From an uncultured Clostridia bacterium (GTDB lineage Bacteria; Bacillota; Clostridia; Oscillospirales; Oscillospiraceae), in NCBI GenBank assembly GCA_947177115.1, contig CAMWTG010000075.1, positions 1-10,455 on the forward strand: DNA of 10,455 nucleotides. Reading direction: 5' to 3'. Below, piece by piece: positions 5,733 through 10,455 of this stretch. Numbering within the stretch: the first letter of the stretch is position 1; the number at the start of each line of letters is the position of its first letter. The notes under the pieces are model-generated. The model saw only the letters and a program-made list of their open reading frames with translations, did not search any database and had not been told where the DNA came from. A program made the position numbers and the translations under genes.

Positions 5733-6635
5733 TCAGTTGTTCAGTGGAAAGAATCTGCCGGAATAGCTGCGCAGCCGGTTGACCAGATCCTCGCCGCTGT
5801 ATCCGTCAGTGACGTTGATCCTGCCCATCATCCGCAGGCAGCTCTCATCGCCGGCCTGCAGCCAGTTGGGCCGCTCGTCAATGGTAAAGGTGGCGGCGTA
5901 ACCCGCCTCCTGCAGAAGCTCGTCCGCCTCCTGGGTATAATAGCCGAAGGGATAGGCCAGGGCCAGCAGCTCTGTGGATACCCGGCCCTCCCGCCGCCGG
6001 CGGAAAGCCTCCGCATCGGAAAACAAGGCGGTCCGGTAGTCCTCATCGCTCTCGCCCGCCAGCCGCAGCACGCCGTCCCGGCCGCTGTAGCCGTAGGAGG
6101 CCAGCTGGTGCATGTCGAAGGTGTGGCTCTGGACATCGATGACGCCCTTTTCCACCCAGGGCGCGGCCTTCTCAAAGGCGAAGCGCTCCTGCCACATGGG
6201 CTCGCCGGAGTGGGGATAGTACTCTTCGCCCTCGTTGATGCCGATGACGAAGACGGTGGCGCACATGCCCAGCTCCTCCAGCACTGGGGCCGCCTCATCG
6301 AGGTTGCTGCCATAGCCGTCGTCCATGGTGATCAGCACCGGATGCTCCGGCAGGGCCGCGCCGTTCTTCACGTAATCAATGACCTGCGGGATGGTGACGG
6401 CGTGGTAGCCCGCCTTCTTCAGAGCGGTCATCTGTTCCCGGAACCGGGAGGTGGTGACAATGGTGCCCTCGGTGCTGCTTTCGGCATCAACAAAGTGATG
6501 GTACATCAGCACCGGCAGGCGGCAGCCGCTGGTATCGAAACAGGTCAGGTAGATGAGATCTCCCGCCTGGAAAAGCAGGAGAAGGATCAGAAAAATAAGA
6601 AGCGGGGCCTTCCAGCCCACTCGTTTCTGCTGCAT
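5733..6635 (-). CDS. Membrane-anchored polysaccharide deacetylase (NodB domain)
   Basis: 300 residues. A basic N-terminus (MQQKRVGWK) and one hydrophobic segment (11-31) form a signal anchor, placing the catalytic domain outside the cell. The NodB domain starts at VLMYHHF (42-48). Motif 1 is MDDGYGS with D105/D106, motif 2 is SHTFDMH with metal ligands H171 and H176, and motif 3 is AYPFGYYT (227-234). Such enzymes remove N-acetyl groups from peptidoglycan or other cell-surface glycans. The frame is open for 36 codons further upstream, but that extension would be translated from sequence containing and preceding the promoter at 6685-6713. The ATG at 6635 has GGGAGGC (complement of 6645-6651) nine bases away and begins the signal anchor, so I chose it. 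It heads the operon with metY, the acetyltransferase and the transporter; a metabolic reason for that grouping is not evident. Confidence 0.9.
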   Translation of the reverse strand: MQQKRVGWKAPLLIFLILLLLFQAGDLIYLTCFDTSGCRLPVLMYHHFVDAESSTEGTIVTTSRFREQMTALKKAGYHAVTIPQVIDYVKNGAALPEHPVLITMDDGYGSNLDEAAPVLEELGMCATVFVIGINEGEEYYPHSGEPMWQERFAFEKAAPWVEKGVIDVQSHTFDMHQLASYGYSGRDGVLRLAGESDEDYRTALFSDAEAFRRRREGRVSTELLALAYPFGYYTQEADELLQEAGYAATFTIDERPNWLQAGDESCLRMMGRINVTDGYSGEDLVNRLRSYSGRFFPLNN

Positions 6636-6684
6636 TGGGTCATAGCCTCCCGGGTGTTGAAGTTCACTGTAAGCGCTGACTCCA

Positions 6685-6713
6685 ACTATACCACTCGGGT
6701 TGACAGTTGTCAA
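6685..6713 (-). promoter_or_regulatory. Promoter of the deacetylase-metY-GNAT-MFS operon with an overlapping palindrome
   Basis: On the - strand TTGACA (complement of 6708-6713), a 17-base spacer and TATAGT (complement of 6685-6690). The -35 box is half of a palindrome GTTGACA-GT-TGTCAAC at 6699-6714, with 7-bp arms and a 2-base centre, a good size for a repressor site. The predicted start is about 40 bases before the deacetylase ATG. Confidence 0.8.
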
Positions 6714-6760
6714 CTCCTGGCAGAGCTTCTCCGGGGGATCCATGTTACAGCCGCACTCCC

Positions 6761-6834
6761 ATAGGGGCGGGTATTACCCGCCCGCTTCTCCGATACGCAC
6801 TGCGTGCCGTGCGGGCGGGTGATCCGCCCCTACA
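6761..6834. repeat. Two-hairpin palindromic repeat element, copy 2
   Basis: The ends are ATAGGGGCGG and CCGCCCCTACA. The left part folds as GGGCGGGTA/TACCCGCCC, the right part as GGGCGG/CCGCCC, and the centre holds a third small palindrome ACGCA-C-TGCGT. In reverse complement it aligns with copy 1 (2708-2785) over both ends, while the centre differs. It lies 22 bases downstream of the - strand aldo/keto reductase stop, the same 3' setting as copy 1. Confidence 0.75.
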
Positions 6835-6856
6835 AAATGGATATCCCGGAGGCTTC

Positions 6857-7864
6857 TCACATGCCGAAGTCCGCCGCCACCTTTTTCAGCATCTCCCGGA
6901 TGGGCAGCTGGTAGGGGCAGCGCTCCTCACAGGCGCCGCACTCCACGCAGTCCGATGCGTGGGCGGTCAGCGCGCCGTACCGGGCCTTGGCCCAGTCCGC
7001 CAGACCGTAGCGGCTGAGATAACCGTGAAAAACGAACTGGTTGGGGATATCAATGCCCGAGGTGCAGGGGGCGCAGTAGCCGCAGCGGCGGCAGAAGCTG
7101 GAGCCCAGTTCCCGGCGCAGGGCCTCCACCCGCTCCAGCTCCTCCACCGTCAGGGGAGAAGCATCGGCGGCGGCGCGGACGTTCTCCTCCACCTCGCCGG
7201 GGGCGTACATGCCGGGCAGCACCACGGTAACGTTGGGGTTGGCGGCGGCAAAGCGGATGGCCAGCCGCGCGTCCTCAATGGCCCCGCCGGCCAGGGACTT
7301 CATATTGATAAAGCCGATGTTCCGCGCCTTGGCCCGCTCCATCAGCTCCGCGGCCTGCGTTTCTACGATGTTGTAGGGGAACATGACCGTCTCCACCCAG
7401 TCCAGCTCCAGAGCCCGTTCGAAGACCTCCGGCGCGTGGGCGGTGAGGCCGATATGGCCGATCTTCCCGGCATCCCTGGCCTCCATGAGCGCCTCCAGAG
7501 CGCCGCCGGGGGTGCAGACCTGCTCCAGCTGCTTCAGGGTGGGATTGTGGACCTGATAGAGGTCGATGTAGTTTGTGCGGAAATTGCGGCGGCTGGTATC
7601 GATGTCCCGGGCCATGCCCTCCCTGTCCCGGCTCATGGTCTTGGTGGCCAGGATGAACTTATCCCGCCGGCCCTCAATGGCCTGGCCGATCAGCTCCTCG
7701 CTGACGCTGTAGCCCCGGGCGGAATCGATGTAGTTGATGCCCGCCGCCTCCACCGCGTCCAGAAGCTTTTTTGCCGCCTCCGCATCGACCCGCTGAATGG
7801 GGATGCCCCCCAGGCCCACGCGGGACACCTGTAAGCCGGTTTTTCCCAGTGTAACGTATTCCAT
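6857..7864 (-). CDS. Ferredoxin-type aldo/keto reductase with intact catalytic tetrad
   Basis: 335 residues. An aldo/keto reductase (TIM-barrel, NAD(P)H-dependent carbonyl reduction) domain covers about 1-250 and a two-cluster ferredoxin domain covers 255-325. The catalytic tetrad is complete: D47 and Y52 (IDSARGY), K75 (ILATK) and H106 (YQVHNP). The cluster cysteines are C258/C261/C264/C267 and C306/C309/C312/C316-Pro. The fusion belongs to the COG1453-like group, whose substrates are mostly unknown; the iron-sulfur domain suggests electron exchange with ferredoxin or another redox partner. The frame is open for 32 codons upstream, but AAGGAG (complement of 7871-7876) and the promoter at 7932-7960 select the ATG at 7864. 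It is transcribed divergently from a paralog at 8152 and is followed by a palindromic repeat. Confidence 0.93.
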   Translation of the reverse strand: MEYVTLGKTGLQVSRVGLGGIPIQRVDAEAAKKLLDAVEAAGINYIDSARGYSVSEELIGQAIEGRRDKFILATKTMSRDREGMARDIDTSRRNFRTNYIDLYQVHNPTLKQLEQVCTPGGALEALMEARDAGKIGHIGLTAHAPEVFERALELDWVETVMFPYNIVETQAAELMERAKARNIGFINMKSLAGGAIEDARLAIRFAAANPNVTVVLPGMYAPGEVEENVRAAADASPLTVEELERVEALRRELGSSFCRRCGYCAPCTSGIDIPNQFVFHGYLSRYGLADWAKARYGALTAHASDCVECGACEERCPYQLPIREMLKKVAADFGM

Positions 7865-7931
7865 GTCCTTCTCCTTCCAATTACAAGCGATCAATATATA
7901 ATGTAGGGTACGCAGCCGCTGCTGTTGGTCA

Positions 7932-7960
7932 AGTATAGCATACAATAGCGGCATAGTCAA
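7932..7960 (-). promoter_or_regulatory. Promoter of the - strand aldo/keto reductase
   Basis: On the - strand TTGACT (complement of 7955-7960), a 17-base spacer and TATACT (complement of 7932-7937). The predicted start is near 7925, giving a leader of about 60 bases. The spacer is normal and lacks the MerR-type palindrome seen on the other side of the intergenic region, so the two divergent genes probably are not controlled in the same way. Confidence 0.8.
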
Positions 7961-8071
7961 ACGGGCTGCGCCTGAAGGTGAGGAAATCCATTTTTAGCCG
8001 GACGATCTCCCCAAGGGCACAGAATGTGCGGGGACGGGAAAAAGATTTTCAGGCGGAATGGGAAAAAACTA

Positions 8072-8102
8072 TTGACTTTGAGTATACTCCAGGTATTATG
8101 CT
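8072..8102 (+). promoter_or_regulatory. MerR-type promoter/operator for the aldo/keto reductase-merR unit
   Basis: TTGACT (8072-8077) and TATGCT (8097-8102) are 19 bases apart, longer than the optimal 17. Within the spacer lies the 10-bp palindrome GAGTATACTC (8080-8089), with further outer matches (C8076/G8093 and T8078/A8091). Over-long spacers holding a GAGT...ACTC dyad are the hallmark of promoters activated by MerR-family regulators of the AdhR/NmlR group, which untwist the DNA on activation. An alternative TATTAT -10 at 16 bases exists. A MerR gene lies downstream in the same unit. Confidence 0.75.
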
Positions 8103-8151
8103 GGAAGATAGGGAGAAATGATTTTGAGATTTGAAAAAGGAGACGATACAT

Positions 8152-9300
8152 ATGCAATACCGCACATTAGGCCGCACCGGCATCCGGGTAAGCGAGATCG
8201 GCATGGGCTGCGAGGGGTTTACCGGCAAGACGGCCCGGCAGGTCTGGGAGATGGTGGACCTTATGGCCTCCGCCGGAGTCAACTGCATTGACCTTTACAC
8301 CCCAAATCCCCAGGTGCGCGGCGACCTGGGGGCGGCTATGGAGGGGCGCAGGGAAAAATTTGTCCTCCAGGGCCATATCGGTTCCGTGTGGAAGGACGGC
8401 CAGTACAAGCGCACCCGGGATCTGGACGAAGCCAGGGAGGGCATGGCCGAGCAGCTGCGCCTTCTCCGCACGGACTATCTGGACGTTGGCATGATCCACT
8501 ATGTGGACGCCGTGAGCGACTGGGACACTGTGGTACGAAAGGGCATCCTGGACTACGCGCTGGAGCTGAAGGCCGCCGGGACGGTCAGGAGCATCGGCCT
8601 GTCCAGCCATAACCCGGAGGTGGCCCTGGCGGCGGTGAACACCGGGAAGATCGATGTGCTGATGTTCAGCGTGAATCCCTGCTACGACCTCCAGCCGGCC
8701 AATGAGGATGTGAACGAGCTGTGGGCGGACAAAAACTATGAGAAGCCTCTGGTCAACATGGACCCCCAGCGGCAGGAGCTGTACGAAGCCTGCCAGCGCC
8801 TGGGTGTGGGCATCACGGTCATGAAGGCCTTCGGCGGCGGCGATCTGCTGAAAGCGGATATGTCCCCGGCGGGAGTTGCCCTGACGGCGCTGCAGTGCCT
8901 CCATTACGCGCTGACCCGCCCGGCGGTGGCCTCCGTCATGTGCGGGGCCAGGTCCCTGGAGGACCTGCGCGCCAGCATTGCCTATGAGGATGCTTCGGAG
9001 GAGGAGCGGGACTATGCCGCCGCTTTTGCGGCCATGCCCAAGATCAGCTGGACCGGCCACTGTATGTACTGCGGCCATTGCGCCCCGTGTCCGCAGGGGA
9101 TCGATGTGGCCAGCGTGACCAAGTTCCTCAATCTGTGCAGGGCCCAGGGGGAGATCCCGGAGACGGTCCGGGAGCATTACGCCGCGCTGCCCCACAAGGC
9201 GGGGGAATGCATCGCCTGCGGCGCGTGTGAAAAGCGCTGCCCCTTCGGGGTGAGCGCGGTGGAGAATATGAAGCAGGCCGCCGGGCTTTTTGGCGCGTAA
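8152..9300 (+). CDS. Ferredoxin-type aldo/keto reductase paralog lacking two catalytic tetrad residues
   Basis: 382 residues: an aldo/keto reductase barrel at about 1-295, then two clusters with cysteines C304/C307/C310/C313 and C353/C356/C359/C363-Pro. It aligns without gaps to the divergent paralog (6857-7864) over the first 75 residues. There D47 is kept, but the catalytic tyrosine is N52 (IDLYTPNPQ) and the lysine is H75 (VLQGH); H116 (MIHYVD) is kept. Ordinary carbonyl reduction is therefore doubtful, and a different reaction or an electron-transfer role is possible. It is longer than the paralog through extra segments such as KDGQYKRTRD (81-90) and about 184-205. AAAGGAG at 8136-8142, nine bases before the ATG, fixes the start; a TTG seven codons upstream overlaps that site. 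It lies 18 bases before the MerR gene, under a MerR-type promoter. Confidence 0.92.
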   Translation: MQYRTLGRTGIRVSEIGMGCEGFTGKTARQVWEMVDLMASAGVNCIDLYTPNPQVRGDLGAAMEGRREKFVLQGHIGSVWKDGQYKRTRDLDEAREGMAEQLRLLRTDYLDVGMIHYVDAVSDWDTVVRKGILDYALELKAAGTVRSIGLSSHNPEVALAAVNTGKIDVLMFSVNPCYDLQPANEDVNELWADKNYEKPLVNMDPQRQELYEACQRLGVGITVMKAFGGGDLLKADMSPAGVALTALQCLHYALTRPAVASVMCGARSLEDLRASIAYEDASEEERDYAAAFAAMPKISWTGHCMYCGHCAPCPQGIDVASVTKFLNLCRAQGEIPETVREHYAALPHKAGECIACGACEKRCPFGVSAVENMKQAAGLFGA

Positions 9301-9318
9301 GAGGGGAGAAGCGAATAG

Positions 9319-9693
9319 ATGACCATCGCGGAAACGAGCAGAAAGTATAAGGTGACCGCAGATACCCTGCGTTACTACGAGCGCATTGGCCTGATTCCTC
9401 CGGTGCCCCGGACGAAGGGCGGCATCCGGGACTATGACGAGGAATCCTGCCGGTGGATCGAGCTGATGAAGTGCCTGCGCTCCGCCGGCGTGCAGATCGA
9501 GGCGCTGATCGAGTATGCGGCCCTGTACCGGCAGGGAGAGGGCACCATGGAGCGGCGGAAGGATATCCTTGTGGAGCAAAGGGCGCAGCTCCTGGACCGG
9601 ATGGGGGAGATCCAGAATTCCCTGGACCGGCTCAATTGTAAGATCGAGAAGTATGAGAAGATCCTGGGGCGGAAGGACGGGCCGGGGCTGTAG
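9319..9693 (+). CDS. MerR-family transcriptional regulator, AdhR/NmlR-like
   Basis: 124 residues. A winged helix-turn-helix covers 1-68 (TIAETSRKYKVTADTLRYYE, then the wing PRTKGGIRDYD), followed by a dimerising coiled coil at about 77-118. Cysteines are C44, C52 and C107. C52 in ELMKCLRSAG sits where Bacillus subtilis AdhR has the thiol reported to sense formaldehyde and methylglyoxal. Overall the sequence closely resembles AdhR as I remember it. The metal-binding C-terminal cysteines of MerR, CueR or ZntR are absent. It is cotranscribed with the aldo/keto reductase 18 bases upstream; GGGGAG at 9303-9308 serves as ribosome binding site. The MerR-type operator at 8072-8102 makes autoregulation and aldehyde- or thiol-responsive induction likely. 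Confidence 0.94.
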   Translation: MTIAETSRKYKVTADTLRYYERIGLIPPVPRTKGGIRDYDEESCRWIELMKCLRSAGVQIEALIEYAALYRQGEGTMERRKDILVEQRAQLLDRMGEIQNSLDRLNCKIEKYEKILGRKDGPGL

Positions 9694-9695
9694 GG

Positions 9696-9714
9696 GATGC
9701 CGGAGCCCGGCATC
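9696..9714 (+). terminator. GC-rich hairpin after merR, possible terminator without U-run
   Basis: GATGCCGG (9696-9703) pairs perfectly with CCGGCATC (9707-9714) across a 3-base loop, beginning two bases past the merR stop. No T-tract follows, so it may be only a transcript-end stabiliser or a Rho-assisted stop. Confidence 0.4.
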
Positions 9715-9770
9715 GGATCCCGCCCGCAGGGCCGGACGGGAAAATCGAGGAAAATCAAGGCAAAAATATC

Positions 9771-9799
9771 TTGACTCCGGAAGAACGGTGTGCTATAAT
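9771..9799 (+). promoter_or_regulatory. Promoter of the L7Ae-rpsL ribosomal protein operon
   Basis: TTGACT (9771-9776), a 17-base spacer and TATAAT (9794-9799). A-rich sequence (9741-9767) lies just upstream, like the UP elements of strong ribosomal promoters. The predicted start is near 9806, leaving a leader of about 54 bases before the TTG start codon. Confidence 0.88.
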
Positions 9800-9859
9800 A
9801 CAAAATCGCGTGGAAACAAGTCCGCGAATTTTGCTGTGCCAAGGGGAGGCGTCCGGTCG

Positions 9860-10099
9860 TTGGAGCGATTACAGTGCAGAAACCGGGTCTCCGGCGCAAA
9901 ACAATCCCGCCGCGCCATTCGGGACGGAGCGGCCCGGGCCGTCTATCTGGCCAGGGACGCGGACCCCGCTCTCACCGGTCCCCTCCGGGAACTGTGCCGG
10001 GAAAAGGACGTGCCCGTTGTAGACCGCTATGCCATGCGGGAGCTGGGGCAGGCCGCCGGCATCCAGGTGGGCGCAGCGGTCGTCACCCTGCTGAAATAG
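9860..10099 (+). CDS. L7Ae/L30e-family RNA-binding ribosomal protein (YbxF-like), TTG start
   Basis: 79 residues, the normal size. SGAKQSRRAIRDG (11-23) and YLARDADPAL (29-38) are the family's RNA-contacting core, and IQVGAAVVTLLK closes the protein. Bacterial members such as Bacillus YbxF bind kink-turn RNA and are usually encoded immediately before rpsL, rpsG, fusA and tuf, exactly as here. The homologous N-terminus (L/M-E-x-L-x-x-x-N-x-V-x-GAKQ) and the GGGGAGG at 9843-9849 both point to TTG at 9860 as the start; no ATG or GTG is available in the right place. The frame remains open far upstream, through merR in another register, but that has no homology. Confidence 0.9.
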   Translation: MERLQCRNRVSGAKQSRRAIRDGAARAVYLARDADPALTGPLRELCREKDVPVVDRYAMRELGQAAGIQVGAAVVTLLK

Positions 10100-10124
10100 C
10101 ATATTTTCAGAAATTGGTTTTTTT

Positions 10125-10184
10125 CAGGATATTTTTTTGATATCCTGTAAAAAATAAACGGGAGTATCCGCTCCCCATCTTTTT
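10125..10184 (+). promoter_or_regulatory. Two hairpins between the L7Ae-type gene and rpsL, possible attenuator
   Basis: The first hairpin is CAGGATAT/ATATCCTG (10125-10132/10140-10147) with a T-rich loop. The second is GGGAG/CTCCC (10160-10164/10171-10175), followed by ATCTTTTT, and resembles a weak intrinsic terminator. They fill the unusually T- and A-rich 101-base gap between two genes of one operon. The CTCC arm could alternatively pair with the GGAG of the rpsL ribosome binding site at 10191-10194. Partial termination or translational control of rpsL is possible but unproven. Confidence 0.4.
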
Positions 10185-10200
10185 AAGAAAGGAGAAAACT

Positions 10201-10455
10201 ATGCCTACTTTCAACCAGCTGGTCCGCAAGGGCCGGGAGCAGGCCACCTACAAGTCCACCGCTCCCGCGATGCAGTACGGCCTCAACACCCTGAAGAACA
10301 AGGAGACCGATCTGCCCTCCCCCCAGAAGCGGGGCGTGTGCACCGCCGTGCGTACGGCTACCCCCAAGAAGCCCAACTCCGCTCTGCGTAAGATCGCCCG
10401 TGTGCGCCTGACCAACGGCTACGAGGTCACCGCCTATATCCCCGGCGTGGGCCAC
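10201..10455 (+). CDS. rpsL: Ribosomal protein S12, 3' end cut by the window
   Basis: First 85 residues of S12, a component of the 30S decoding centre. PQKRGVCTAVRTATPKKPNS (41-60) and LRKIARVRLTNGYEVTAYIP (62-81) are diagnostic. The extra segment at about 19-38 is the usual Gram-positive insertion compared with E. coli S12. K56 and K57 correspond to E. coli K42 and K43 and are wild type, so no streptomycin-resistance substitution is visible at that site. AAAGGAG at 10188-10194 lies six bases before the ATG. rpsG and elongation factor genes would be expected beyond the window. Confidence 0.98.
   Translation, partial: MPTFNQLVRKGREQATYKSTAPAMQYGLNTLKNKETDLPSPQKRGVCTAVRTATPKKPNSALRKIARVRLTNGYEVTAYIPGVGH

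Noticed and set aside
6636..6743. 36-codon N-terminal extension of the polysaccharide deacetylase
   Set aside because: It would span the promoter at 6685-6713 and lacks a ribosome binding site; the internal ATG has one and begins the signal anchor.
8008..8034. Bulged hairpin TCCCC/GGGGA with inner GCACA/TGTGC between the divergent aldo/keto reductases
   Set aside because: It lies upstream of both promoters' transcripts, has no T-run on either strand and no clear role; recorded only as a weak structure.
9801..9833. Inverted repeat CAAAATCGCG/CGCGAATTTTG at the start of the ribosomal operon transcript
   Set aside because: The predicted transcript start (about 9806) falls inside the left arm, so much of the stem would not be in the RNA, and I could not identify a kink-turn.
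1..10455. CRISPR arrays, tRNA or rRNA genes, insertion sequences, prophage or integrase genes
   Set aside because: None seen: no regularly spaced direct repeats, no tRNA-like cloverleaf noticed, no transposase or integrase motifs in any plausible coding frame.

Overview
The window is a GC-rich chromosomal stretch with Firmicutes-type signals: AAGGAG-type ribosome binding sites, TTGACA-17-TATAAT promoters, and an L7Ae-type protein gene directly before rpsL. The protein sequences and the GC-rich palindromic intergenic repeats fit a gut clostridium of the Oscillospiraceae (Flavonifractor/Oscillibacter-like). This placement is by resemblance and has not been searched.

Left part (1-2256). A hairpin-dense leader precedes a single-subunit siroheme sulfite/nitrite reductase-like protein that carries two ferredoxin clusters. 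It converges on metA (homoserine O-acetyltransferase), and a strong hairpin separates the two genes. Positions 2257-2792 hold no conventional gene but are dense in signals. A consensus + strand promoter drives a short transcript encoding a 28-residue cationic/hydrophobic peptide, ended by an intrinsic terminator. A second consensus promoter on the - strand fires back across that terminator. This is the layout of a type I toxin-antitoxin locus and is the most interesting item here. A two-hairpin palindromic repeat follows.

Middle (2793-6713, all - strand). One promoter at 6685-6713 appears to drive a four-gene operon: a membrane-anchored polysaccharide deacetylase, metY (O-acetylhomoserine sulfhydrylase), a GNAT acetyltransferase and an MFS transporter. 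The gaps are 13, 29 and 3 nt. MetA carries the acetyl-CoA-selecting Glu111, so MetA and MetY together give a direct sulfhydrylation route: homoserine to O-acetylhomoserine to homocysteine. The sulfite reductase-like protein could supply the sulfide.

Right part (6760-10455). A second copy of the palindromic repeat lies downstream of a - strand ferredoxin-type aldo/keto reductase with an intact catalytic tetrad. A divergent paralog on the + strand has lost two tetrad residues. It is followed by an AdhR/NmlR-like MerR regulator, and its promoter has the 19-bp spacer and palindrome typical of MerR targets, so this looks like an autoregulated aldehyde- or thiol-stress unit. The window ends at the start of the ribosomal protein operon: an L7Ae/L30e-family RNA-binding protein with a TTG start, then rpsL, cut by the window edge.
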